A stretch of 64,000 nucleotides of DNA from positions 11,005-75,004 of the forward strand of contig CAZNCQ010000006.1 of NCBI GenBank assembly GCA_964571275.1, written 5' to 3'. Position numbers and translations under genes: made by a program. This DNA comes from DASRQZ01 sp964571275. Its GTDB lineage: Bacteria > Myxococcota_A > Polyangia > Fen-1088. Of the stretch, positions 50,176-62,095 are shown piece after piece; positions within the stretch are counted from its first letter, which is position 1, and each line of letters begins with the position of its first letter. The notes under the pieces are model-generated. The model had not been told where the DNA came from and made no database searches. It worked only from the letters and a program-made list of their open reading frames with translations.

Positions 50176-52328
50176 TGCTCGCGCGCCGATCCGTTCACAT
50201 CCTGGTCGCGTCGGCGCTGGCGGCTTCGCCCGCGGGCGCGCGCACACTCGACCGGAGGAGCGCTGTCCGCATCGCGCTCGAGCAAAACCCCCAGGTCGCC
50301 GCGGCTCGCGCCGAAGAGGCGGTGGTCAAGGCGCAGCGCGGGCAGGCTGACGCGGCCCGCTGGCCCATGGTCAGCTTCCTCGCCGGGGTCGGACCGTCCG
50401 AGCGGGCGACGCTGGTGCCCGGGACCGCGGTGCAATCGACCAAGAGCCTCTACAACGACTTCAGCTTCTCCGACCTGTCGGCGGTCTTCATCGGCAACCT
50501 GTCGGCGATCCAGCCGCTCTATACCTTCGGCAAGATCGCCAAGCGTCAGGAGGCAGCCGACGCCGGGCTGCGCGCGCGCGAGGCGCAGACACGCATGACC
50601 AAGGCCGACGTGGCGTTCGAGGTCGCGCAGATCTACGAGGGCTACCTCTACGCGCGCGACGCGCAGCGATACTTCGAGGAGATCGTGCACTGGCTGGGCA
50701 GCACGCTGCAGTCGGCGACGGAGCGGCTGGCCGGCAAGGTGCAAGGAGTCAGCGAGCGGGATCTGCTGCGGCTGCAGGCGGGGATCGCGCTCGCGAACAT
50801 GGGCCTCGATCAGGCCAACGCCGGGATGGCGCAAGCAACGGCCGGCCTGACCGCCTACCTGGCGCTTCCAGCCGGGGAGCCGATCACGTTCGCGGAGGAC
50901 GAGCTCCTGCGCGTCGGAGGAACTCCGGGAGATCTCGCCTCGCTGATGGCGCTGGCGGCCGGGCACCGGCCGGAGCTGGTGGCGCTCCGCAACGGCCAGC
51001 TCGCGCTCGAGGCGCTGGCGAGCGCCGAGGCGGCGGGGTTCAAGCCCGACCTGTTCTTGCTCGGCTTTGTCAGCGCCGCGTACACGCCGGGCCGGGACTG
51101 GATCGAGACGCGCTTCATTGTCGATCCCCTGAACAACTTCATCCCGGGCGCGCTGCTCGGTTTGCGCTGGCAATTCCAGGGAACGATGGCTCAGAGGCGC
51201 GCCGACGAGGAGCGAGCTCACGCCGACGTCCTGCGCTTCACCGGCGCGTGGGCGAACGACGGCATTCCCGCGGAGGTGCGCAAGGCCTACGAGGACGTCC
51301 GCCGCACCGACCTCGACATCGAGAAGGGAACGGTGGGCGTCGCGAAGGCGCGCAAGTGGATGGTCATGGCGGGCGCCGACTACAGCGTCGGCTTCCTCGA
51401 CGTGCGCGAGGTGTCGGACGCCGTGACCGCCTACGTGGCCCTGCGCACGGCGGTCATGAAAGCGCACTTCGACCACAACGTCGCCATGGCCGCGCTCTCG
51501 AAGGCGACCGGGACGCTCGACGACAAGAGCGACCTCCTCTACCTGGCGCCGCCCGTGCCCCGGCCCGCCGTCCGCGGCGAGGGCGCGAAGCTCGAGCTCG
51601 ACGAGGATCGCGGGGCGCTCGCCGCGCTCACGAGCGCGGACCGGACCGCGGCGTCCTGGGTTGGCGGCGCGGCGCCACGACCGGGGGCAAGCCCGGGGGC
51701 AAGCTTCACGGGCGACCACCAGCGGCGAAGCGCGCTCGCCGACAGCGCGGGTGGCGGTGCCGGAACCGGCGGACCCGTGGGACAGGAGGGCGAGCCGCCG
51801 GCGATCATCCGCAAGACCGTCGACGAGGCCTTCGCGGTGCTCAAGGACAAGTCGCTCACCGGCCCCCGGCAGCGCCCGAAGCGGATCGCCGGCCTGCGCG
51901 CGATCGCCGATCGCGTGTTCGACTGGGCCGAGATGGCAAAGAGCAGCCTCGGCGTGCAGTGGCGCAGCCTGCGCCCCGGCGAACGCGCGCGCTTCGTCGA
52001 GGTGTTCAAGGACGTGCTGGCCGCGCAGTACATCGACGACATCGATCGCTTCCAGGGCACCGAGAAGGTCACCGTCGAGGGCGCGACCCACGACGGCGAG
52101 GATGTCACCGTTCACACGATCCTCATCACCGCCGCGCGCGACAACGTCCCCATCGACTACCGCATGCGCGAGCAGCAGAACCGCTGGGCGGTCGTCGACA
52201 TCAGCGTCGAAGGGGTGAGCCTGGTCAACCATTTCCGCGGGACGTTCTCGAACGCGCTGACCAACATGACCGTCGAGCAGCTCATCGACCGGCTCCGCCA
52301 CCAGCTCCCGCAAAGCGAGCGGCCGTAG
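50172..52328 (+). CDS. Fusion of TolC-family outer-membrane factor and MlaC-like lipid carrier
   Basis: 718-aa protein. After a signal peptide (HILVASALAASPAGA), residues to about 465 form an outer-membrane efflux protein (TolC/OEP-like): long amphipathic helices, NLSAIQPLYTFGKIAKRQEA, RERDLLRLQAG-type coils and a Gly-rich C-terminal end of that part. A 70-residue Gly/Ser/Pro linker follows. Residues about 538-718 match MlaC (Ttg2D): RIAGLRAIADRVFDWAEMAK, SLGVQWRSLRPGERARFVEV, FKDVLAAQYI and a final helix. MlaC normally is a separate periplasmic lipid shuttle. The start is the first of two adjacent ATGs, overlapping the mlaD stop. AAAGGAA precedes it. Confidence 0.9.
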   Translation: MMLARRSVHILVASALAASPAGARTLDRRSAVRIALEQNPQVAAARAEEAVVKAQRGQADAARWPMVSFLAGVGPSERATLVPGTAVQSTKSLYNDFSFSDLSAVFIGNLSAIQPLYTFGKIAKRQEAADAGLRAREAQTRMTKADVAFEVAQIYEGYLYARDAQRYFEEIVHWLGSTLQSATERLAGKVQGVSERDLLRLQAGIALANMGLDQANAGMAQATAGLTAYLALPAGEPITFAEDELLRVGGTPGDLASLMALAAGHRPELVALRNGQLALEALASAEAAGFKPDLFLLGFVSAAYTPGRDWIETRFIVDPLNNFIPGALLGLRWQFQGTMAQRRADEERAHADVLRFTGAWANDGIPAEVRKAYEDVRRTDLDIEKGTVGVAKARKWMVMAGADYSVGFLDVREVSDAVTAYVALRTAVMKAHFDHNVAMAALSKATGTLDDKSDLLYLAPPVPRPAVRGEGAKLELDEDRGALAALTSADRTAASWVGGAAPRPGASPGASFTGDHQRRSALADSAGGGAGTGGPVGQEGEPPAIIRKTVDEAFAVLKDKSLTGPRQRPKRIAGLRAIADRVFDWAEMAKSSLGVQWRSLRPGERARFVEVFKDVLAAQYIDDIDRFQGTEKVTVEGATHDGEDVTVHTILITAARDNVPIDYRMREQQNRWAVVDISVEGVSLVNHFRGTFSNALTNMTVEQLIDRLRHQLPQSERP

Positions 52329-52529
52329 CTCGTCAGGGGGCTCGGGCCACGGCGGATCACGGCGCTCACACGACCGAACCACGACAGGAATGTCGGGCGA
52401 CGACGGATCGTCGATGCGTCCGGAGCGCGAGGCGATCGACACCTCGCGGACGAAGCGTCGCCGCGACAGCGTCGCGCGCGGGCGGAGGGTCGGCGCCGGA
52501 TTGGTACGAGGCTTGCGTTTCGGGTCACC

Positions 52530-53846
52530 GTGACGATGACCTCGACGAACCTCGACGTCGCGCCGGCGATCGACGCGGCAGCGCCGGGCGCTGGGCGTCG
52601 CCGCTGGCGCCCGCGCGCGTCGTCGCTGGCGCTGGTTGGCGTCATCGCCGCGTGCCTCATCTGCTTTGCCCAGAGCGTGCGCGCACCGATCTTCGAGAAC
52701 CTACGCGGGGGCGGCGGCAACCTCCATGCGCACCAGGCGCGCGCGTTTCTGTCCGGCCATCTCGACATCGACACGCCAGGGTTCTTCGACAGCGCCGCCT
52801 ACAAGGGGCGCACCTACGATCCGTTCCCGCCCATGCCGGCGGTGGTGATGATGCCGATCGTTGCGCTGGTGGGCGTCGATCGGACCAACGGCCCGATCCT
52901 GGCGCTGGTGCTGACCCTGCTCAACGTGGTCGTCGGTTACCGGCTGGCACGCCGGCTGGGGTTGTCGCCGCGCGAGCGCGTCTGGTGGCTGGTCGCGATG
53001 TTCCTGGGCACCGGGTACTGGCTAGCGATCATCAGTAGCACCGGCGTCTGGTACTTCGCCCACGTGGTGGCGTTCACCGCTCTGCTGCTCGCAGTGGCCG
53101 AGGCATGGGGCAAGGGGCGCGGGCACTGGGTCGGACTGGCATTCGCGGCCGCGTTCCTCTCGCGCCAGCTCACGCTGTTCGCGGGGTTGGCGCTGGCCTC
53201 CCGCCTCTGGTCGCATCCGCGCTTCGTCGACCGGCGCGCTCGTTGCCTGAACCTGGCCGCGTTCGGCGCGACGGCGAGCTTGGGCCTCGCCGCGTACCTG
53301 GCGTTCAACCGCGCGCGCTTCGGTCACGTGTTCGAGACCGGTTACCGCTACCTGCAGTTCGACGGATTTCTCAAAGAGCGGTTCGCGCGGCACGGGCTCT
53401 TCAGCGCGGCTTATCTCCCGTTCAACTTCATCTACCTGACGGTGCAGGGCGTGCACGTCGACTTCACGTCGCCGGCCAAGCTCGCGGGTGTCACCACCGA
53501 CGCCTTCGGCGCGTCGCTGCTGGGGACCAGCCCGTTCGTCGTGGTCGCCGCCTTCGCGCGCCGCGCCGACGCGCCGACGCGCGCGCTCTGGCTATCGGTC
53601 GCGGCCATCACCCTCGGCCAGCTCCTTTACCTGAACAACGGCTTCTCGCAGACCAATACGCAGCGCTTCACGCTCGACTTCATGCCCGTGCTGTTCGTGC
53701 TGGTCGCGATCGGCCTGCGGCGCGAGGCGGAGCGCGGCCGCGCCAGGCTGTGGCACGGCGCCATCGCCTACGCTGCGTTGCTGAACGCCCTCGTCATGTC
53801 GCTGTTGCCGGCGCTGGATGGAGCGTTTCGCGCGCTCGAGCGCTAG
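52530..53846 (+). CDS. Polytopic membrane protein, possible GT-C-type glycosyltransferase
   Basis: 438-aa inner-membrane protein with about nine hydrophobic helices. The first extracytoplasmic loop (NLHAHQARAFLSGHLDID, AYKGRTYDPFPPMPAVV) sits where GT-C enzymes bind the acceptor, but no DxD or DE motif is seen there. Charged loops and a final helix ending in LPALDGAFRALER close the protein. I do not recognise the family. It follows the Mla operon after 200 bases and may have its own promoter. Confidence 0.65.
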   Translation: MTMTSTNLDVAPAIDAAAPGAGRRRWRPRASSLALVGVIAACLICFAQSVRAPIFENLRGGGGNLHAHQARAFLSGHLDIDTPGFFDSAAYKGRTYDPFPPMPAVVMMPIVALVGVDRTNGPILALVLTLLNVVVGYRLARRLGLSPRERVWWLVAMFLGTGYWLAIISSTGVWYFAHVVAFTALLLAVAEAWGKGRGHWVGLAFAAAFLSRQLTLFAGLALASRLWSHPRFVDRRARCLNLAAFGATASLGLAAYLAFNRARFGHVFETGYRYLQFDGFLKERFARHGLFSAAYLPFNFIYLTVQGVHVDFTSPAKLAGVTTDAFGASLLGTSPFVVVAAFARRADAPTRALWLSVAAITLGQLLYLNNGFSQTNTQRFTLDFMPVLFVLVAIGLRREAERGRARLWHGAIAYAALLNALVMSLLPALDGAFRALER

Positions 53847-53903
53847 CGCGGCCCTCGCGCGGCCCGTACCGGCATCTCGGGCAGCCCCCGACGGCGACGA
53901 CCG

Positions 53904-53922
53904 GCCGGCGCGCGCCGCCGGC
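53904..53922. terminator. GC-rich hairpin between convergent genes
   Basis: GCCGGCG (53904-53910) and CGCCGGC (53916-53922) surround a 5-base loop between the stops of the membrane-protein and zinc-ribbon genes. It is likely a bidirectional terminator; no T-tract. Confidence 0.5.
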
Positions 53923-53924
53923 GC

Positions 53925-54248
53925 TCAGCGTCGTAGGCTCGAAGAGACCGCGACGTGACCGGCCGATACTTTCGCGGTCGCGGCGCGGCGGCAATCCTTG
54001 TTGCCACACGCCAGGATGTCGTGGGTCCGGACGACGATGTCGTCGAGATCGGGAACGGACTGACCGCAGATCTCGCACGAGGCCTTCGGCACGCGGCGCT
54101 CGTCGTCCCTGACTTCCACTTGTACCGCCGTATACGCATGGCGTGAGATGCCCGCGCGGGATTGCGCCTCCTGCCGGGCGGCGTTCTCATCGTCGTACCG
54201 GCCGAACTGGCAACTGATGGTCTCGTCGAGCGCGGTCCACTTCTTCAC
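53925..54248 (-). CDS. Small zinc-ribbon protein
   Basis: 107-aa protein with a CEICG motif (near 58) and a second Cys pair in ACGNKDCRR (near 81-86), the four-Cys layout of a zinc ribbon. The rest is charged. No family assigned; a DNA- or protein-binding role is a guess. It ends convergently with the membrane-protein gene. Confidence 0.6.
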   Translation of the reverse strand: MKKWTALDETISCQFGRYDDENAARQEAQSRAGISRHAYTAVQVEVRDDERRVPKASCEICGQSVPDLDDIVVRTHDILACGNKDCRRAATAKVSAGHVAVSSSLRR

Positions 54249-54662
54249 GGCCTGGATACTACCTGATTCGTCGGGGCCAGGCTCCGAAGACGCACCGAGA
54301 TCGAGAATTGCCTCTTTTCTGCGCTCGAGCTCGAACCGACCGGTCCCGCTGGCCGCGCAACGCGTTCAAGGCCAGCGCCCCGCGACGACCAGACCTCCGG
54401 CCGGAGCGCTGTCGGCCGATCGCGACCCGAGACTGCCCAGGATTGACATCAGCGATGCCGCGACGCTACGGTCTCCGCGCGCGCAAAGCTTCGCGGAAGG
54501 AAACACAATGACTCCCGCTACAAGACTGTCGTACCAGGTCTTCATCTCCGATCCGTCCCGTGCGACGACGCCGCGAACGCGCCCAACGGCGATCGACGCA
54601 TGAGGTCTCGGCGCGCAAACGAGCTGTTCAGGTAGCTCGCTCGACATACGAGACGCGGCGCC
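54249..54662. other. Intergenic stretch with one short possible gene
   Basis: Between the zinc-ribbon and CLC genes. Apart from the 31-codon frame at 54508-54603 I find no supported gene; other frames are Arg/Pro-rich with no ribosome-binding site. Promoters for the divergent flanking genes are expected here. Confidence 0.5.
54508..54603 (+). CDS. Possible 31-aa peptide or gene remnant
   Basis: ATG at 54508 is preceded by a good GGAAGGAAA six to eight bases upstream, and the frame MTPATRLSYQVFISDPSRAT... ends at TGA 54601-54603. It is polar, has no signal peptide and matches nothing known. The start signal is better than for most spurious frames, but a decayed gene start is just as likely. 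Confidence 0.3.
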   Translation: MTPATRLSYQVFISDPSRATTPRTRPTAIDA

Positions 54663-55991
54663 GTGGAGGGCGACAGCGGAAGCGAAGAGGGACGGCGCCG
54701 GGCGCACCCGGTCATGCGGGCCGTCGCCACCCAGGTGCTGGTCCCTGCCCTGATCGGGCTCGGCACCGGCGTCTGCGTGGTCGTCGCGTTCGGTCTCGTC
54801 GAAGGACTCGCGCTCAGCCATCTCGCCCGCCTGCCCGGGGGTCTCCCGGCGCTGTTTTCCCTCGCGGCGCTGGTTGCGACCCAGCTCGTGACCCGCTACG
54901 TGACGCGCACCGCGCACCCCGCGACCACCGAGGTCTACATCCTGGCGTACCACGACCCGAAGGCGCGGATCTCGTTGTCTCAGGTGCCGGGCCGCGTGCT
55001 CGCCGCGGCGGCGACGATCTCGTTCGGCGGCTCGCAAGGACTCGAGTCACCCTCGGCATTGATGGGCGTCTCGCTGGGTCAGATCGCCGGCGGCGTGATG
55101 CGCGGGCGCGTCCGGGACGAGGAGCGCCGAGCGTGGATGATCGCGGGCGCCAGCGCCGGGATCGCCGCGGTCTTCTCCTCGCCGGGCGTGGGGATGTTGT
55201 ACGGCATCGAGGTGCCGTTCCGACGAGACGTCGACGGGCGGCACCTCGTTCCCTCGGCGGTCGCGGCGGCCTGCGCCTACGCGGTGCGCGCGCGCCTGAT
55301 CGGCGCGCGCAGCCTGGTCACGCTGGCCGCCGCACCGATCTTCGACACCCGATTCGTCCTCGGCTGTCTGCTGACCGCGCTGGCTTGCGGTTTCGGCGCG
55401 CGGCTCTTCGCGATCGCCAGCCTGGCCCTGCAGCGCATCGGCGCCCGTACGACGGTGTGGCTGCGCAGCGCGTTTGCGGGCGCGGTGCTGGCGGCGCTGG
55501 CGTGGACCGGACACGCGCTCACCGGACGCTGGATCACGTTCGGTCCCGGTTACTACGCAGCGGCCTGGGTCACCGGTCATCATCATGCGGTGTGGCTGGT
55601 GGCCGCGATCCTGGTGATTCGCACCGCCGGGACGTTGACGTGCGTCTTCGGCGGCGGTGGCGGTGGTGTCTTCACCTCGCTCGCGTGCACGGGCCTGCTC
55701 GTCGGGCAGATCGTCGGCCAGGTCGTCGGCCGCGCCGAGGGCCAGGTCGACGGCAACGTGTTCGCCGTCCTCGGAATGGCTTGCTTTCTCGGCGCGGGCT
55801 ACCGCATCCCCCTCGGCGCCATGCTGCTGGTTGCCGAGACGACGGGCAACCTGCTCATGACGGTGTCTGGGCTCGTCGTCGTCGCGCTCGGGCAGGTGCT
55901 GGTCGGTGAGCGCTCGGTGTCCGACGCGCAGCACGAGGAGCGCACGCTGCCTGCGGAATCGGGAGCAGACCCGCGTGGGACCAGGAGATAG
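54663..55991 (+). CDS. CLC-family chloride channel/transporter
   Basis: 442-aa membrane protein of the CLC fold, about ten helices. The gating-Glu motif G(K/R)EGP appears here as GSQGLESPSALMG (Glu kept, Arg/Gly changed), and the second signature is FGGGGGGVFTSLACTG, corresponding to GxFxP. The canonical N-terminal GSGIP is missing. It would conduct Cl-/H+ or F-. The frame opens at GTG 54663; ATG 54714 is an alternative and neither has a strong ribosome-binding site. No CBS domains follow. Confidence 0.85.
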   Translation: MEGDSGSEEGRRRAHPVMRAVATQVLVPALIGLGTGVCVVVAFGLVEGLALSHLARLPGGLPALFSLAALVATQLVTRYVTRTAHPATTEVYILAYHDPKARISLSQVPGRVLAAAATISFGGSQGLESPSALMGVSLGQIAGGVMRGRVRDEERRAWMIAGASAGIAAVFSSPGVGMLYGIEVPFRRDVDGRHLVPSAVAAACAYAVRARLIGARSLVTLAAAPIFDTRFVLGCLLTALACGFGARLFAIASLALQRIGARTTVWLRSAFAGAVLAALAWTGHALTGRWITFGPGYYAAAWVTGHHHAVWLVAAILVIRTAGTLTCVFGGGGGGVFTSLACTGLLVGQIVGQVVGRAEGQVDGNVFAVLGMACFLGAGYRIPLGAMLLVAETTGNLLMTVSGLVVVALGQVLVGERSVSDAQHEERTLPAESGADPRGTRR

Positions 55992-56098
55992 ACGATGGCG
56001 AGCACGGCTCGCTCTCCTGGCTTGCCCCGGCAGGAGCTGATCCGGCGCGCGCGCAATGACCAGGAAGAGAGTCCAGCCGTACCCTGTCGCTGCCGGGA

Positions 56099-56482
56099 TT
56101 GCTGCTCGAGTGGCATCGCTACTGGCCCGGGACGCGCGGGCATTGTTCGCTCGCCTGGCACGTGATCTCGCTGTCGCGGTCGCCGGTCAGTCGAGGCGAG
56201 CGGGGCAACGATCGCGGTGGCTTCGTTCCGTTCGCCAAGACGCAGGGGACGATGACGATTCTTCCCGCGGGCGCGGGGCCGCCGGTGCGACTGGCGACGC
56301 CGACGGAGGTTGTGGTCTGCGCGCTCGATCCGAAGCTCGTCGGCGCCGTGGGTTCGGAGGTCGAAGGTCGCGCGCCGCCGGAGCTCGCCTTCATCGGCAG
56401 CATTCACGATCGGGACCTGCTGGATCTGCTTCGCATCCTCGGCCGCGAGGTCGACTATGCGACCCCGGCGTCCGGAGCGTGA
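56099..56482 (+). pseudogene. Truncated AraC-type regulator (N-terminal sensor domain only)
   Basis: Frame begins at TTG after an upstream stop and codes for about 127 aa. LLLEWHRYWPGTRGHCSLAW, HVISLSRSPV and GTMTILPAGAGPPVRL, followed by ATPTEVVVCALDPKLVG, are the cupin-like sensor part of AraC-family regulators of the 'PAG....W....EVLVLALDP' type. The protein stops after LLRILGREVDYATPASGA, before any HTH. No HTH lies in the following 200 bases. This is a broken gene, or a stand-alone sensor domain. Confidence 0.55.
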
Positions 56483-56559
56483 GGGCGAAGGCGGCGGCGA
56501 TCGCCTTTCCGTCGCCACGGGATTGCGTTACTGCCCATCCGGGTACATGTTCACCGACC

Positions 56560-56685
56560 ATGGGCGACAAATCTCCGAAGTCGATGCGCAAGCAGGCCGA
56601 TCAAAAACAGGCCAAGAACAGCGAAGACAATCGAAAGAAGCAAGCGGCCGTGGTCGCCAAGCAGGTGCCTGGGAAGAAGAAATAG
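56560..56685 (+). CDS. Lys-rich 41-aa protein (MGDKSPKS-type)
   Basis: Very small basic protein, MGDKSPKSMRKQADQKQAKN at the start and a VPGKKK end. Lys/Gln/Ala-rich with no hydrophobic region. Small proteins with this same MGDKSPK start are encoded in diverse bacteria; function is unknown. It ends 10 bases before the convergent upp stop. Ribosome-binding site is weak. Confidence 0.65.
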   Translation: MGDKSPKSMRKQADQKQAKNSEDNRKKQAAVVAKQVPGKKK

Positions 56686-56695
56686 CGGCCTTCTC

Positions 56696-57331
56696 CTACT
56701 TCGTTCCGAACAGGCGATCCCCGGCGTCGCCCAGGCCGGGCAGGATGTAGCCGTGGTCGTCCAGGCCCTGGTCGATGGCGGCGGTGAAGATCGGCACATC
56801 GGGGTGGATCTCGTGAAAGTTCGACAGGCCTTCGGGCGAGGCCAGGATGCAGACGAACTTGATCGACTTCGGTACGGTGGTCTTGATGCGGTCGACGGCG
56901 GCGATCGCGCTGTTGCCGGTGGCGATCATGGGATCGGCGACGATGATGTCACGGTCGCCCATCTCCTTCGGCATCTTGAAGTAGTACTCGACGGCGCCCA
57001 GCGTCTCGGGGTCGCGGTAAAGGCCGATGTGTCCCACGCGCGCCGACGGAAGGATGCGCAGCATGCCATCGACCATGCCCGTGCCGGCGCGCAGGATGTT
57101 CACCAGCACGACCTTTTTCCCCTCGAGCATCGGGGCGCGCATGGTGGCCAGCGGCGTCTCGATCTCCTGATAGACGAGCGGCAGATCGCGCGTCACCTCG
57201 TAGGCGAGCAGCGTGCTGATCTCGCCCAGCAGCTCGCGAAACGAGTTGGTGCTCCGCTCTTTCTGGCGCATGAGCGTGAGCTTGTGCTGGACCAGGGGGT
57301 GATCGATGACCCTGACGTTGGCGGCTGTCAT
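56696..57331 (-). CDS. upp: Uracil phosphoribosyltransferase
   Basis: Salvage enzyme making UMP from uracil and PRPP in the cytoplasm, 211 aa, the usual length. NILRAGTGMVDGML, the PRPP loop IIVADPMIATGNSAIAAVD and IDQGLDDHGYILPGLGDAGD (uracil-binding) are diagnostic. GAGAGGA precedes the ATG. It is the last gene of the leftward set URC1-URC4-upp, starting 9 bases after URC4 ends, so it is probably cotranscribed. That puts uracil salvage and uracil breakdown in one unit. Confidence 0.96.
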   Translation of the reverse strand: MTAANVRVIDHPLVQHKLTLMRQKERSTNSFRELLGEISTLLAYEVTRDLPLVYQEIETPLATMRAPMLEGKKVVLVNILRAGTGMVDGMLRILPSARVGHIGLYRDPETLGAVEYYFKMPKEMGDRDIIVADPMIATGNSAIAAVDRIKTTVPKSIKFVCILASPEGLSNFHEIHPDVPIFTAAIDQGLDDHGYILPGLGDAGDRLFGTK

Positions 57332-57340
57332 TCGGTCCTC

Positions 57341-58584
57341 TCAGAAAACGGTGCCGTCGCTCTTCACGTGGATCGGGGGAGCGCCGTCAGGACGCCGCTC
57401 CTTGGCCAGCTCTCGCCCCGCGCGCCAGGTGCCGCCCTCGAGCACGCGCGCGAGGGGCAGCTCGTCTGCGCGCAGCCCGAGCTGTCGCCGTATCTCGACG
57501 GCGATCCGGTCGAGCAAGGCGACGGTCAGCGCGCGCCATTCGACCACCAGCGGCGATGACACATCATGCGTGTCGGACAGCACGCGCGGATGCTTTGCGC
57601 CGAGCACGCCTCCGTCCACGAAGAGCCCGCCGTTGCGATATTCGGCCAGGCCGGTGAGCTCGCCCATGTCGGCGATCCGCAAGCCGCTCTGCTCGAGCGG
57701 CTCGCACAGCGAGTAGGTGAGCCACTGCGAGAGCTTGTGAAAAGGCACACGGCCGACGGCAGGATGCGTCCAGACGTCGCCGAGGTTCTTCCCCGCGCAC
57801 GTCTCGCGGCCCGGCCAGATATCGCCGAGCGCGTCCAGCACCGCCTCGAGCACGGCGCCGGCCCGCAGCTCGCCCAACCGCGCTTGCGATCGCAGGTAGA
57901 GGCCCAGATGACCGAGTCGAGGCGCCGTCGCCCCGAAGAACGCCGGCTGCCTCCCGACCACTTCGCCCAGGCGGCGCAGGATCGCCGCCCTCCCGGCCAG
58001 GCCGACCAGGGGGTTCTCGGGGCCGACCTGGAGAGCGCGCGCGAGTTGCTCTTCGCTGAAGCGCGCGAGGGCGCCGGCGTCGGCGCGATGCGGGGCCTGC
58101 GCGGGGTCGTCCGACAACGCGCCGCTCGAGAACAGATGATAGCTGGCGACGGCGAGCCCTTCGGAGCGCGTGTACGTCTCGCCGCCGGGTTCCCGATACG
58201 ACCAGCGTTCTCCGGCGCCGGCGTCGAGGAGGACGCTGGTGATCGCCAGCTCGAACTTCGCGCACAGACGGTCGTCGGAAGAGACACCCCGCGCCGCGAG
58301 GTCGGCGTCGAGCCTCGCAACGCGGTCGACTCCGCCGGCGTCGAAGTGGCGAAACCGCGTGTGATTGGGGATGGCCCCGATGTCGGGGTAGGTGGCGCGC
58401 GTGACGCGCACGACGCGCGCGGCGAGCGGCGCCAGCCGGGACTCGTCGATGGTGAAGTTGGCGAGCTGCCCGCGCGCGCCCAGAGCGTACAGCGCCTCCG
58501 CGCGATCGCGGACCGCTCGTGCCGTCGCCAGGTACTGGGCCTCCGCCACATCGTCCGCGTGGCTCGGCTGGCCGGCGATCGGGC

Positions 58585-58588
<4 letters not shown>
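57341..58588 (-). CDS. URC4/Urg3 (DUF1688) uracil catabolism protein
   Basis: 415-aa protein. GAIPNHTRFRHFDAGGVDR, WSYREPGGETYTRSEGLAVA and KLSQWLTYSLCEPLEQSGL match DUF1688, the family of Urc4 from the yeast URC pathway. Its reaction is not fully defined. It starts with GTG inside GTGA, overlapping the URC1-like gene by four bases, so both are translated together, and upp follows. This order supports a role in uracil degradation. Confidence 0.85.
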
Positions 58589-59853
<1,265 letters not shown>

Positions 59854-59869
59854 GAGACCCTCGCTCGCA

Positions 59870-61405
<1,536 letters not shown>

Positions 61406-61474
61406 GCCCTCCTAGCATACCTGGCCCGGCGGCTTTTCACACCCCTCGACGCGTCGCTGGCGTAGAGTCGTGGT

Positions 61475-62095
61475 GTGCTGCCGATGCTCATCGGTATCGC
61501 CGGTGGAACCGGCAGCGGCAAGACGACGGTCGCGAAGAAGCTAGCGGCGGCGCTGCCCGCCGATCGGGCGGTCTTGATCCAGCACGATTGGTACTACCGC
61601 GATCGCAGCCGCATCGATCCGGCCGCGCGCACGCACATCAACTTCGACGAGCCCGATGCGCTCGAGAACGACCTGCTGCTGGCGGACCTGCTGGCGCTCA
61701 AGGCGCAACGCCCGGTCGATTGCCCGCAGTACGACTTTGGCACCCACACCCGGCGCCCCGAACGGCGTCATCTCCTGCCGCGCTCGATCATCCTGGTCGA
61801 GGGGATCTTGCTGTTCGCGATTCCCTCGGTGCGCGATGCGTTCGACCTTCGTCTGTTCGTCGACACCGACGACGACGTCCGCCTCCTGCGCCGCGTGCGG
61901 CGCGATATCGAGGAACGCGGCCGCGACATGGCCTCGATCGAGTCTCAATACCTGGGCAGCGTGCGTCGCATGCACCAGCAGCATGTCGCGCCCAGCCGCG
62001 CCCACGCCCACCTCATCATCCCCGAGGGCGGAGAGAACGCGCCCGCGCTGGACGTCATTGTGGGGCGGCTGCTGTATCTGCTGGACGAACGTTAG
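61475..62095 (+). CDS. udk: Uridine kinase
   Basis: 206-aa salvage kinase making UMP/CMP from uridine/cytidine. Walker A GIAGGTGSGKTT, HDWYYRDRS, NFDEPDALENDLLL and LVEGILLFAIPSVRDAFDLR are family motifs. GTG start; 70 bases divergent from the mmsA-urc-upp unit, so uracil and uridine metabolism may share control. Its 3' end overlaps the DedA gene on the other strand by 41 bases. Confidence 0.93.
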   Translation: MLPMLIGIAGGTGSGKTTVAKKLAAALPADRAVLIQHDWYYRDRSRIDPAARTHINFDEPDALENDLLLADLLALKAQRPVDCPQYDFGTHTRRPERRHLLPRSIILVEGILLFAIPSVRDAFDLRLFVDTDDDVRLLRRVRRDIEERGRDMASIESQYLGSVRRMHQQHVAPSRAHAHLIIPEGGENAPALDVIVGRLLYLLDER

